Source: Cunninghamella blakesleeana | Taxonomy: Eukaryota; Mucoromycota; Mucoromycetes; Mucorales; Cunninghamellaceae | Reading direction: 5' to 3' | NCBI GenBank assembly: GCA_017871115.1 | Contig: JAFCIZ010000011.1 | Span: 575,501 to 639,500, forward strand | Length of the DNA stretch: 64,000 bases | Part shown: positions 27,927 through 40,562 of the stretch, piece by piece | Numbering within the stretch: position 1 is the stretch's first letter | Layout: every line of letters begins with the position of its first letter | Notes under the pieces: generated by a model | Database searches by the model: none | The model's input: the letters and a program-made list of their open reading frames with translations, nothing else | Told to the model about the DNA's origin: nothing | Made by a program: the position numbers and the translations under genes

Positions 27927-28929
27927 TTATTTTATCATTATTATTTTTATTCTATTTTTTAATGTGATATGTATGAATAAAAGTTGGATTTCTAAGTTAT
28001 CGACACCAATCAATTGGTTCATCCTCCAAAATTAGAAATTAAGAATATTATTGCATATTTCTTTTGATTTTACAGCAAATATTTATGTATGTATGTGGGT
28101 ATGGAAAAAAAAATTAAGACCTAATTATATATATATAGATATTGTACCACCCAAATAGTCTTTTCCAAATAAAAATAATGAATGTTATATATTTTTTTAA
28201 AGTACTCATCTAATTTTTCAAAAAAATTATTGCATATACAAGAGCTATGCCAATAAAGCTATTGACTGAATTATAATCAATAGATATCCAAGGTGTAACA
28301 CGAATCAATCGTTATGTTTGAATATTTAATTTGAAAAAATATTTATAATGTTTTAAAAAAATAACTATAACCTGTGAACTACTTTAAACATGTTATTTAA
28401 GAGCATAAAAAATCGCTAATATTAACTATATATTCTTAAATATACTCCTCATCATTTTACCACAAGTATCATAAGCTTTTTAACATGCTTCGATCTATAC
28501 CGATGAGCGTATTTGAGCTATCGTGCTATTTTATAAACAACCAAAACTGTTCCCAAAGTATAGCTCATTTTAATGATCTATTATAAAATGTACATTTTGT
28601 ACCAACAACTCTAATTATATATATATAGCGTAGATTGTTGTATTTTCATAATAGATCCAAGCTACATATATGTGTTACAATGAACAAGTCACATAACATC
28701 TTATTCTTTTTCTATTGATTGATAAACGTTTTCATTGTTATACTTTCTAAATAACATTTTTTGCTTCTTCTTCCACGTCTATTTTATTATCAGAATAGGA
28801 ATGTACACATAGTTAATTTTTCAAAAAAAAACCGTTGAATATTTGTACTGTGAAAACAAATATCAAGAATTGCCCATCAAATTTAAATGGCTAAAGGGGG
28901 CGTTTGTAGATTCATCATATCTCATTTCT
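27927..28929. other. AT-rich spacer downstream of the cyclin
   Basis: About 1 kb with the cyclin 3' UTR. A stretch at 28741-28790 (ending TTTTTTGCTTCTTC then an AT-rich tail) resembles 29055-29100, suggesting a degenerate local duplication. No gene supported. Confidence 0.45.
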
Positions 28930-29460
28930 TTTATTTCAGTTTATGCAAAACATACAGTTTTAATTTTTTATACGTTTTTATTCGAGTTGATCATATTTAA
29001 AATTTTTCAATCCTGCCATTGGTGTTGATTCATCATTGATCTAGTCTGGTAAAACTAACTTTTTTGCTTCTTCATTTAATACTATTTTGTTATTGTTGTA
29101 TATATTTTATTAAACCTTGTTTTTTTTTGAATTCCACTGCCTTGTGTGTCATAAATATTGAATTTTCTGTTTTATATTTTTTTAAACATATAGCGCCTTT
29201 TGCATGCTTGATTTTCTCTATTTTTTTATGGCCAGGTGTAAATATAATTAAACAAAATAAAAGAAAGTTGACGAGTATATACCATTACATAAAAAAAATA
29301 GAAGAAAATAAAAAAAGAATAATGGTTTACGATAAATTGTTGTTGAAACCAAATACTTGTTACCTTAATATTATATAAAGGTTGTAGGGATCTTTTTTTA
29401 TAATATTAATATATAATGATAATACTTTCTTTAATATAAAATAGTTTGTTCATGTATGAA
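28930..29460 (-). pseudogene. Decayed copy of the 5' exons of TACO1/YebC
   Basis: Read on the same strand as the intact TACO1 gene, this region repeats its first exons with many changes. On the plus strand, CCTTTTGCATGCTTGATTTT at about 29192 mirrors CCTTTTGTATGTTTGACTTT of intact exon 2. The block 29340-29456 (ACCAAATACTTGTTACC, GGTTGTAGGGATC, ending at a degenerate start region TTTGTTCAT) mirrors intact exon 1 (ACCAAATACTTGCTACC, GGTTGTAGGGAG, ending TCTGTTCAT). Introns between them are preserved in approximate position, so it arose by DNA duplication, not retroposition. An exon 3-like remnant may lie at 28930-29030. The start ATG survives but the frame is broken. Confidence 0.75.
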
Positions 29461-29897
29461 AGAAAAAAAAATGCACGAAAGAAAAATATAGCCAACTCGG
29501 CATCGATATTTTTTTTTACGCATGAAATCAGTTAACTTTTCATCACATACTTTTAATTGAAAAAATTAAAAGCAAAAAAAAAGGAATGAAAAAAATAACT
29601 AGAGATATATTTTTAAAAGATGCAAAACCCAATTATTTTCTTTTTCTTTCTCGTATGAACTATATTGAGTCATTCATCAATCATGTTTAGGTATTTATAA
29701 AGACCCAGAACTAAAAGTAGTTTGAATTGAGTAATACTAAATATATATATATATATATATTTAAAACCGAAAAGAAATATACAGATAAATAGCGATTTAG
29801 CTTGTAATTATTCAATTAAAAGTAATAGAAAAAAAAAGTACAAATCGAGGAGCAAAAAGAAAAGTAAAAAACAATCATGAAATAAAATTATCCAACT

Positions 29898-30478
29898 ATG
29901 GCATTTTTATCAAGTAATAATAATAACCTTCATCATAATATATTGACATAATAATATAAATATACATATACGTATAGTACCATTAAATTTTCAAAGTAAT
30001 AGTTATTATAACAGTTCAAAAATAGTAAAAAAATATCGATGGTTGTTAAACTTTATTAGTATTAGAATACCTGAACATATGACCTTTAATAAATCTTTTT
30101 TTAAAGCAAATAAACAGTTTCTCAATGAAATAAATTTTACAAAGAATAGAGGCACCAAGATAAATATAACTAGAATTAAATAAAAATAAAATATAACAAG
30201 AGCGATTGTAATGATTTATTCAATAATATGTATGCATGTATGTATGTATGTATAAGTTTATATTATTCTACAATTAAATATAGATATATGAATAATTTTA
30301 CAAGATATATAACGAATTTTTATAATAAAGACGGAAAAAATAAAAGTGAAGTTGAAAATAGTGGTAATTTTAGTTGCTCTCGATCAGTTGATGAAAAAAA
30401 TTGAAATGAATATAGTATTAATAGTTTTCCAAATAGTAGAATTCCAGATTCATATTTGGATATTTAAAATATACATAT
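29898..30478 (+). pseudogene. Unidentified gene relic (open frames without a coherent gene)
   Basis: Three coding-like blocks lie on the plus strand. 29898-29951 opens MAFLSSNNNNLHHN. 29947-30184 is open for about 78 codons with no upstream ATG and reads IVKKYRWLLNFISIRIPEH then MTFNKSFFKANKQFLNEI. 30288-30478 opens MNNFTRYITNFYNKDGKNK, is interrupted by a single TGA, then continues NEYSINSFPNSRIPDSYLDI to a stop. Open frames this long are unlikely in DNA this AT-rich. I could not join them by clean splice sites and do not recognise the product. A decayed gene is the simplest reading; a small genuine gene missing parts is possible. Confidence 0.35.
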
Positions 30479-31154
30479 ATATTGATTATAAACTTTTTTT
30501 AATATAATTCATTAGTTTATTAATTTTTTTTTTAAAAAAAAGTAACGAAATAAAAGTTAAAAATGCTAAGTGACATGGTTGATTTTTACTATGCATTAAA
30601 AAAATAAATAATAAAAACTATAAAAAAAGTGAAAAAAAAGCTTAAATAAGAATAATTAAAAATATGCTTCTATTTAAAAAACCGCTGCCAACCATATACC
30701 ATGTGAAGATAACAAAAGAAATAATTGAAACGTACATCTTAACCAATTTTTTTTATTATATATCTAAAAAAAAAAAGAGTACAATATATAAACATGTATG
30801 TATGTATGTATGTATGTACGTATGTATATAATCATAAAAAAAATGAATAAAAGAAAATTAATGTAAAAAAAAAAAAATAAGAGTAGAAAACAGAATCGTG
30901 ATCATTCCAAATACGGAATTGATAAAAAAATAGTCATATAAATCTTCCAAATGAAGCGCACTGATTTTTTTTTTTTTCGCTTTTTTTCTTCTACTTCTTT
31001 TACTTTTTTTTTTTTTAATATTTATATATTGTTCCACCAATAAACTATAATAGAATAAAATAATATAAATCCTTAATTATCATTAATAAAAGAAAGAGAG
31101 AAAAAAGCATAGATAAAAAAGCAAGTATATTATAGAAATAAAAATCATTATTAT
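30479..31154. promoter_or_regulatory. Upstream region of the REEP-like gene
   Basis: About 680 bases. It includes a T10A8 tract at 30524-30541, a TATG tetranucleotide repeat at 30791-30828 and long T runs. No coding content seen. Confidence 0.5.
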
Positions 31155-32612
31155 ATGGCTAAATTAACACCTGACTCACCAAGCCTATCCATCACTTCTT
31201 CCACAACTTCAACCACTACAACTACTAATACTTCATCATCACCTAAAAATACTTTATCACCATTACCACCGCTAAGTATTACTACTCAACTACCACCAAC
31301 AAATAAAGAAGATGAACAAGCCAAAGAAACTGAATTACTAAGACGGATCTATTCCACCTCACTTGGATTTCAAGCTTGGATCGAAAAGCTAAATAAACGA
31401 TCACCTATTAATTTGCGTTTATTCACTGTACCATTTTGTAAAGCCACTGTCAAACGCATTTCTTCTTTAGAATCATTTTATGCTCAATCGAGTGTTATCA
31501 GGTTTTTATTACGTAAAGGATTTCCGCCTGTATTATTATTTTTAAGTACTACTTCTGGTATGGTATGGTTTTTAAAGCGTTTTTATCTACGCAATAAATA
31601 TTTAGCTATCAATTGCTTAGGCGTTTTATACCCTACATGGCGTTGTTGGCAATTAGTAAAACGATTGGATACACATGGAGAACCAATGGACCAAATTAAA
31701 GAATGTAAATCCTGGTTGGCTTATTGGATGGTATATGGATCGCTTCAAGGTATTTAAAAAGAATAATGAAAAAAAGAATAGAGTTGAATATATATATAAG
31801 AAAGTATGATAATTCAATATTCTTTATTCTTTTTTTTTTTTATATATATATAATTTCTCTATTCATATAATTATATATACAGTGCTGGATAACTGGGGAG
31901 CCGATATAATACTGAATGTTCCAAATTATAATATATATAAATTATTAATATTATATTGGGCACAAAATCCACACTCAAAAGGGTCCACCATTATATACCA
32001 ATATATACTTCAAAAACCAGAAGATGAAGAAGAAGAAAAAGAAGCAGATGAAAAAGAAAAAAGAGTACAACAACACCATCCTGAATATTATGATCCATTT
32101 ACAAATTATTCAACGTCTAGAAGGTCATCATTATTATCTAAAAAATCTATTCGTAAACCATTATTTGATCAACATGAAGAATTGACTTTGACTATATCGC
32201 ACTTAAATGAAGAAGAAGAAGAGGATGAATTAAATGAAGGAAAAAATAATAATCACCATCTTCAAAAAGAGGCAAGCTATCGTGTTCTTGACGGCTATAC
32301 ACCACCTCCCATGACGAAAATTATGCATGAATCATCACCATCATTGTCTCATTTTAACAAAAATCACATTGACCACGGTGATCATAATAGTTCATCCAAC
32401 TATTTAAATAATAACAATATTAATTCTAAACAGGTAATATTTATACATATATAAAATAGATAATATTTGTTTTTTTAAAAAAGGAGCAATAGTACTGTTA
32501 ATAATAATAATAATAATAACAATGCGTATGTTTTACATCTATATATATATATATATAATAATTTTAGGGATATCCTATGATGGTACCTTTGGAGACTGAG
32601 TCGGCATGGTAA
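31155..32612 (+). CDS. TB2/DP1/HVA22 family (REEP/Yop1-like) ER membrane-shaping protein
   Basis: Three exons: 31155-31749, 31883-32433 and 32568-32612, giving 396 aa. A Ser/Thr/Pro-rich N-terminus of about 60 residues precedes the domain. The TB2/DP1 signature starts near 150: LAINCLGVLYPTWRCWQLVK, then KSWLAYWMVYGSLQVLDNW, then YNIYKLLILYWAQNPHSKGS and IIYQYIL. Two hydrophobic hairpins are visible (FPPVLLFLSTTSGMVWFL and the LGVLYP helix). The family bends ER tubules or links membranes to microtubules. A Glu/Lys-rich and Asn/His-rich tail follows; the last exon is only 15 codons including the stop. Whether it is closer to REEP1-4 or Yop1/REEP5 was not determined. Confidence 0.8.
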
Positions 32613-32714
32613 ACGATTATTGTTGTTAACATTTTATCAAAAAAAAAAAAAAAGGTTTATATTTAATACAATTATACCTAATTTATATATAAATATGTAT
32701 ATCTATATTTTCTA

Positions 32715-32760
<46 letters not shown>

Positions 32761-33244
32761 GTTTACATTCTTATCAATATACGTTTTTTATTTTTATATT
32801 CTTTTGGTCATTCCTTTCTAAACTTTCTTTTTTTATATATTTATATAAATTTATAAATAAAACAATACCAAGACATCTTTCCGAAAATGTTTTTTATTTT
32901 ATTTTTTTTAAAAAAAATTGAAGGAATATATAATAATATAAATTGAAACGATATATGTAAAGCAAGTGTAATACACTTCATTTTTTGTTTTTTATTTTCA
33001 TTTTATATTGATAGATGGTAACTTTATTTATATAGAGCTAATTAATGAAATAATATTACAATAATGAGCGGATTATAAAACAATGCTTTTCAATTACCTT
33101 ATTTGAATCAACATCAATTTTCGTCCAATGAAAATTCAACTTTAAATAGGAGAGAAACGAAAAATATTTAAAAAAAAAAATCTTTTCATTTTCTTTCATT
33201 TCTTTATTTTTTATTTTATATTATCCAATTTTTAAATATAAATT
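32613..33244. other. Spacer between REEP-like and fucosyltransferase-like genes
   Basis: Contains a (TTA)n microsatellite at 32717-32761 and a T8A8 tract at 32902-32917. It should include the 3' UTR of the left gene and the promoter of the right gene. No ORF supported. Confidence 0.6.
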
Positions 33245-35554
33245 ATGGTAGCTGGCAATTACCATAAAGTTGGTACAAATAATGAATTGAATAGTTTACT
33301 GTTCAAATATAAACTTGCTAAAGCTTTGACTTTACTAAGTTTATTGGCTGTTATTATTATGGCTTTGGCTTCACTGGTTTTTCCAGGTTAGTTTCTATTC
33401 AATTCATCTCGTTTTATCTATTGTTGTTATTGTTTTTATTCATTGTTATCTTGTTTTTTTTTTGTTTTCTTTTCTTTTTTACTTTTAGAACAAGTTCAAG
33501 GTTTTTTTAACAACAGTTCATCAAAAGAGAATATATATTCTAAAGCAGAAACAGATACAGAAAATGACCCTAAAATATATGGGGGTATTAAAACAGAAAC
33601 AACTTGTCAATTACCAAGTAAACTTTGGATACCAAAAAGTGAAGATAATTCCTATACACCTCCTCATCCTCATTCCTCGGTCTTAAAAGCTGTTGAATTA
33701 TTACAAAAAGAAGATTATAATACCTATTGTCAACATTGGGATCCTATTAAAGGTTTTGATGATGTGATTCCCTATAATAGTCTTGGGGATTGTGGCAACT
33801 GGCAAAAAAAATATATCGAATTACACCAAAAACGATTAGAACAGTTAGAACGTATTAAAGCTGGAGATTTTGAGAGTTTGGTTCACGAAGATAGACCTCT
33901 TTATGTTTCTTATCTTTGTAAAGAAGTCGTTACCAACCGTGGTTGTGGTGGTTTAGCCGATCGTATGAGTGGTAAAGTTGTGACACATACATCAAAATAA
34001 AAATATAAAATAGAAACAAAAGATTTACAGTTGTTTATATCATATGATGTCTAAAATAAGTTTTGAAACCATTTTATTTATTTATATTTTTCTATATTTT
34101 TATTTTTATTTTTATTTCTATTTTATTTTAGGAATGATATCAACTTTATTTTATGCCCTCATAACAAATCGAGCTTATCTTGCACATTGGGCAGACGAAA
34201 ACCCTATTCCTTTAGAACTTTTATTTGAACAACCTAATATTCAGTGGTCATACGACCCCAAAGAAATGACTTCGATTTTTAGATCAAACGATAATGATTA
34301 CTTAGGTCTAGAAAAAGTCGATACATTAAATAAAAAATATGATGATCTTGGTGATGTGATTTTCCCTAATGGACCTACTCAGGATTTTAACGATTTATGG
34401 AATGCTTCGGTAATAAATAATAATAATTACAATTAAATAGGATAAATCAAAATGTTGGACATGATAAAAAAAAAAAAATAGGGAAAGAATGGATTTACCA
34501 ATTCATTCTTTCTTTTTGTTTTTCTTCTTTTTTACATATTTCTATAGTATGTTGAAGTTAGATCCAATCGTGCTTATATTATTCGAACTTTTGATTATTC
34601 AACAAAATACCCTAAAGAATTGCAAAAAATTGGATTAACAAAAGAAAATGCTTTTGGATGCCTTGCCGACTTTTTATTCAGACCAACTATTGGATCAAGA
34701 AGATTTATCAATTATTATAGAGAACTTTTTTCATTAAAGAGTGTATTAAGTATTGGTATTCAGGTAATAATAAAAAATGATAATAATATTAATTTTATAA
34801 TATATCGTAACATAAACTTATTTATCTTTTTTATCTTTTTCCTTTATTTATTTTATATAGATTAGAACAGATGATAATGCATTAGCCAATCCTCAGTATG
34901 ATAGCAACACACTTGAAAAATGGTATTATTTCTTTAAATGTGCTAATGAACTTGCATTATCCAAAAAAGAAAAACATCATGAACGTATTGTTTATTTCTT
35001 GGTAACCGATTCTCACAAGTTACGTGAAGAATTTGAATCCATGAATGAAGATTTCCATTTACGACAAAAATACCTTGGTCCTAGTGCTGGCAATCAAACT
35101 TCTTTGGTCATCACAGGTTTACCTTTAGAACATATTGAACCAGATCAAGTAGCTAAATACATTGATGTAGAAAACCCTATTGAAGTCAACCGTGCTCGTA
35201 TGGTACCTGGTGTCAATAGTGCTGTGATTGAAAATTGGTTACTTAGTTATACAGATTATCGTGTTATCAGTCCCCAAGGATATGGGAAGTTGGCTGCTTT
35301 TCATTCAAGAGCTGACTTTACTACTATTAGTTTACCTCGCGTAAGTTATATATATATATATATATATATATAAAGGATATAGGTTTTTATTTTTATTTTA
35401 AATAATCCGTTCTTTATTAATTATTCTTCTTTTATATATAATTCTTTTTGTTATAAAAATGTAGTCTCCAGCCCGTGCTAAAGCCATCAATTGTGCTAAC
35501 CCTCAAGCAATGACATCTTACGATTGGTTAAGTCATCAATGGAGTTTAGGATAA
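33245..35554 (+). CDS. Fucosyltransferase-like type II Golgi glycosyltransferase
   Basis: Six exons: 33245-33386, 33489-33971, 34132-34409, 34548-34763, 34861-35340 and 35465-35554, giving 562 aa. A short cytosolic tail and a signal anchor (ALTLLSLLAVIIMALASLVF, about residues 27-46) indicate a type II membrane protein. Motif NRGCGGLADRMSGMISTLFY, then ALITNRAYLAHW, matches the GxGDR-type nucleotide-sugar region of GDP-fucose transferases such as plant xyloglucan fucosyltransferases and NodZ. SIGIQIRTDDNAL matches their H/Q-x-R-x-D motif. Cys residues in the stem and catalytic domain are consistent with a secretory enzyme. Mucoromycete walls contain fucose in their glucuronan polymers, so wall polysaccharide or glycoprotein fucosylation is a plausible role, but the acceptor and linkage are unknown. 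CAZy family not determined. Confidence 0.62.
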
Positions 35555-37255
35555 AATCATCATCTTATTCCTCCTTTTTTATATTATTAGTATTTAACTC
35601 TTTTATTTATTTATTTATTTATTTATATATTGACACCTTTTATTTTATTATCATTTCATACATCATAGCTTATATATGTATATATCTAACCAAAATGGTA
35701 TTTCATTCTTTTTTCTTTTTATTTTATTTTATTGATTTTTGTAATATTAAATTTGAAAAAATATAATAAATATTTATTAAAGAAAAAAAAACCGTGAAGC
35801 TTATGTAGTCAATTTAGAAAAGATTACTAGCAACAATGGAAGACTGAACTAACAGGGTAAAAGTGAGAGTAACATAAGCAGAAATAATATACTGTGATTA
35901 GAAATGTTTATCAAAACGCTAGAAACTTTACTGTGTCTACTTTTTAAATTTTTTATTTTTATCTTTTTTTTAAAAAAAAATACAATGCTTAGCAAGTTGA
36001 AAAGGAATCACCAGCACTAATGCTGAGTTTATCAAATTTTAAATAAAAAATAAGACAAAGAAATATCGTGAAACTTTTGGTTAGTATTTATTCAAACGTT
36101 TAAAACAAGCGTTATATTTATAATTTCTAGTGGACCGGTGGTAATATGTTTTAATTATATATTATATAGTATGAAATAAAGTTATAGAGTTATTCGGCGA
36201 AGATAATGCGGATTAGAATGGAGTTTAAAGTATGTATTTGGTAATGGATCTGCGGGACTGGGGGAATTAAAGTTATAAATATAGGATGAGCTAATAAATC
36301 TCCTCTCATATCAGATACACAGTGACGATTTTATAACAAATACCAGATATTTTATGCGAAGCATAAACATACCATAAATTATGAAGTCATCAATATGGTC
36401 ACTCTATGTTAAATACAGCAGAAATACAACGCACGGAACTATTCCTTTATGAAAAGGCTATTAAAAGCTTACTATTTTTTTTAAAAAAAATAATGGAGAT
36501 TAATATTAATACACCATGTTAATGAAATTTAGATACAGAAAATCAAAATATATTTATAGATGTATGTTAAATAATACAATATCTTTTTTATGCTTTCAAC
36601 AGGATTTATTAAATGAAATACAGAAAATTCAAATTTAAAATGTCTATATAAAAATTATCCAAAAATCGTTACACATACAAAGATTTGACAGCAATTTAAT
36701 GATGAAATATCATAAAACTGTTGTCAAATCTTTGTATGTGTAAGTTAGTTTGGGTACGATATTAACCTGGGAATTCTAGTTATTTATTTGTTTACTCTAT
36801 TGAGTATATTTGTAAAATATAGTAGATAATTTTTATAATTATATTATATTTTAAAAAGGTGTATTGAAAATTACATATTGGCATAATATTTATATATACT
36901 ATAACTATATTGCTAATTATCTAATTTATATGTTTCTTAAAATATCTACAGAACCATCATTTATTCAATAGTACAACCACACTATAGCACTACATTATAT
37001 TTTGTTAAAATAATAATATACAATCCCAACAAGAACAAGCAGCCGACCTTTTAAACTGATTATTACCAAATTGCCACTCCTTTTATATGGTTTTTATGGC
37101 TATTTTATATGCACCAATTTTCAAATAATTCCTTTAATTATTAAGTGTAAATTAATGACAAAAATATCATATATACATATATATTCACCTGATTATTTAT
37201 TTAAACTATAAAACATTTTTTTCTTGGGTTTTTTCTTCTCTTTTAAATATATAAA
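35555..37255. other. 1.7-kb convergent intergenic region
   Basis: Lies between the 3' ends of the fucosyltransferase-like and TBC genes. The first part is 3' UTR. It has two T(n)A(n) tracts (35964-35980, 36475-36490), a long perfect inverted repeat (36669-36743) and a stretch at about 36180-36440 that is less AT-rich than the surroundings but has stops in all frames I read. That stretch may be an old gene or transposon relic. Confidence 0.5.
36669..36743. repeat. Perfect 22-bp inverted repeat hairpin
   Basis: Arms 36669-36690 and 36722-36743 are exact reverse complements over 22 bases, separated by 31 bases; the next inward pairs extend the stem to about 25 if a G-U pair is allowed. The outer ends read TTACACATAC and GTATGTGTAA. 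A miniature transposon remnant or a hairpin RNA are both possible. Confidence 0.8.
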
Positions 37256-37919
37256 CTATTTGGGTATGTGTTTATTCATTAATTTACTATATTTTACTGT
37301 ATCGAGATGAATCATATGATCATCTAAAATATCATTAAAAAAGGAACCGAAATCACCTTTTGAAGTAATTCCACTGACTGCCAAAGCTGCTTTTGCTTCT
37401 TCGCCACGATGCTCACCAATAAATCCCATATTCAAGATCCGTACCGTTTCACTAAATCCACCGCCCCATAGCAATGGTTCCAAATACTTTAATACTACTA
37501 AACCGGTTTTAAATAAAATCCGGTCTCCTTCTAATAAAAAGATATCCCATAATCGACAAGACATACTTAATGGCATCATTGATGAATATAGCGTCATGAA
37601 CCAATCTGGTAGATAATTATCAGGTGTTAAGGATAGATTTTTGAAATGAAGATATAGTTTTGGCATATGTTCTGCGAAGATCACATTGAAGATTTTAAAA
37701 TAGCCTTTCATTTTAGGTTCATCTGAGCTGTAAAGTGAGGATAATAATGGGCTCGTATGAATGAGATTGATAAGCGATATAAATGTATCATGTTGCCCCA
37801 TATTTAATAAAAGCATACCAGCTAAAAAGGATGTTCCATGAGGCTAAAATAAAGTAAAATAATATATGTATTTATGTGTTGATAGTTGATTAAAAGCATT
37901 AACGTTTTTCTTTCTTTTA

Positions 37920-37956
<37 letters not shown>

Positions 37957-40562
37957 AAAATATATAAAACTAAAAACTTACATATTGCATATCTGATCTA
38001 TAACCAATATAAGCATGTAATACTCTTTTCAGTGATGCAAACAATGGGCCGTCCGGCTATAATTAAAAAAAAAAAAAAAAAAGGTACATAATTCAATAAC
38101 AATTTACATTACCTTTTTTTTATTTTTATTTTTTCTACTATTCTAAATTTACTGTTATTATTAATTACCTGAAATACACATAAACTTGGAAGCGTTCTTA
38201 TTATATCTTCATCTACTGCTTTCTTTAAAAAGGTAACCATATTTCTATCCATAACTGAATCTTGATTATTTTGTAAACGGTCTTCATCATCTGTAGTATC
38301 TTCATCATCATCATCATCATCATCATCCAATACTAAAACATTATCATCGTTTTGAGTAACTATATCATGATTCCTATTGACCGAATCATCGTAATTATTA
38401 TTATTATTTACAGAGAGGGTTGAACCATTACTATCATCTGAATGACTGTTGGATTCATTACTATCACTATATATGCCCTTTTCATCATTATCATCACCGC
38501 CAAATGTTGAATCCCTATTGATATCTTCATTTAATACGTTAAGACTACTGGTTCTTCTATCACGTCGTATCCGGTAAAATGGTGTATCCTGATTATCGTG
38601 ATCATTATTATCACCACTACCATCGTTATATTCACTATCCTTGTTCTTCAAATTATTATTATTATTTTCTTTGTTTAATAATTCATGCTGGGAAAAGTTA
38701 TATCGCGATCTATTCTGCTTTTTTGTCGCTATCGTTGAAGGCGTTGAGGTTGAAGGCAATCGACGAAGGCAAGTAGATAGAGTCTCTGTAGATATAGTAT
38801 ATATAAATATATGAACAGTCATAAAAAAGAGAAGCACAAACGTTTATAAATATAATTATATATTTATATATATCGTATATACTCACTAACCTTTTGTCAG
38901 ATTTAATTTATTACCAATGGCCAAGATCCAAACTTTTCTTCTACAGCGTGGAGGTATTCCTTGTAACCATAAATCCTGTGTTTTTTTTTCCGTTCTCCTA
39001 ATGATAATGGTAAAAATAACATATATATAGGTAAATAATTTATAATAAAAGTTAATTACAGCCATTTTTCACTCTTATTATCATTACTTTTTATTCCATT
39101 GTGGTAATATATTTTGTTCCCAATGATTAATAGCCTGTGTCATTTTTTTATCAATTTGTTCCTTTTTACGATCATGTTGTTTTTGTTTCTTAGCCTCTGT
39201 ATATATAAATAAACAATGAGAAAAAAAGAAAGTATATAAATAGTAGATCAATATTATATCCAAATATTCTCATATAGTTATTCTTTAATTTTTTTTTTTA
39301 TTTTCTTACCTATCTGAAGTGCTTTTTTTATCATTTTTTCATGTTGTTGTAAATGCTTTTTTTCTTCTTTTGGATCTTTAGGAGGCAGCATTCTATATTT
39401 GAAAATAAATTAAAAAACATAAAATTAAGTAAACAAATTATCAAACCAGTATTATTATTATAGTTCAATATAAATAAATAAATATGCATTATTATTATTA
39501 CCTTGGTCTTGTTTTTGATACTACAGATTCTAATGGTGATGGCTTTTGTGAACTTCTAAAAGGATTCAAACTATATATATATATACATAAAAGTCATAAA
39601 ATGAAATTAAAAAAAATTATATTAAAATAAATATATAAATCAATAGCTGAAAACTGCTTATTATTCATGCCATAGTATTTAATTTACCTTGACCTTCTTC
39701 TTTGTACTCCTGGAAAATTGGAACCACCTGATTGTACCACTACTTCTTGTTCGAATACATTACGTTTTGCACCTCGTATTTGTTGAATGGGAGAAGAAGA
39801 AGATGTTGATAAAGTAGCTGTATTCATATTAGCCAAAGACCCATTATTAGTAGTATTATTACTACCACTACTGTTATTATCAATTGAAACATCACTAAGT
39901 ACATCAGATATAGAATAAAAAGGTCCACTAATATCTGAAGGTGTAATTTTTAATTCTTGATCTTTCTTTTCAATGGTCGATTTTCCAATGATGATATCAT
40001 TATTATTTTCTTTTTGACGATGGTAATTATTTATTCTACTATTACTACTACTATTACTATTATTATTTGTTTTTAAGGTGTTTCGTCTTGGTATAAAATT
40101 AAATAACTTGTTGCTATTAATAGAATCGTTATTATTATATTGGTTGGTTTCATCGCGTGGTAAATCCAAAGAAACCTCTTCAAAAAATTGATCATAATGA
40201 CTTGTATTGTCCATAATAGTAGAAGAAGATGGTGGTGATGTATAATAAGATTGTTTGGTTGCTGTTGCCGTTGTATCAATATGACTTAATCCATTCATAG
40301 ATTTTCTATTATCTGATCTACTAAGGTAATTGATGTCATAATTATCTTCTAAAGATAACTCATCTAAAAGATCATCAGGTGTAAATGCTGTGGAAATATT
40401 GTCATGATGTAAAGATGAAGCAGAGCCAGAAGTAGAGGTTGTGTTACTATTAAAGTTTTCTGTTTTGGATGATGAATGAGTATTACTATTATTATTGTTA
40501 TTATTGTTATTATTATTTACAGGTTGATTTATATCTAGATCTACGAATTCATTATCATCCAT
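37256..40562 (-). CDS. TBC1D12/TBC1D14-type TBC domain protein
   Basis: Eight exons: 40562-39688, 39570-39502, 39392-39310, 39196-39088, 38997-38891, 38785-38169, 38056-37982 and 37843-37256, giving 840 aa. Residues 1-290 are Asn/Ser-rich. Then comes the segment diagnostic of TBC1D12/14: RPRMLPPKDPKEEKKHLQ, a Lys/Glu helix, and AINHWEQNILPQWNKK. The TBC domain starts LWLQGIPPRCRRKVWILAIG near 388. It is interrupted by about 150 low-complexity residues (with an Asp run), then resumes DEDIIRTLPSLCVF (Arg finger present), RVLHAYIGYRSDMQYPHGTS and FLAGMLLLNM, then SMMPLSMSCRLWDIFLLEGD. In the YxQG motif the glutamine finger is replaced: the sequence is YPHG. Rab-GAP activity may be lost or altered; animal TBC1D14 acts in recycling endosome and autophagy traffic. 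Confidence 0.85.

Noticed and set aside
28843..29378. Plus-strand frames of 61 and 104 codons
   Set aside because: They overlap the minus-strand TACO1 relic and have biased Phe/Ile/Leu composition with no recognisable domain.
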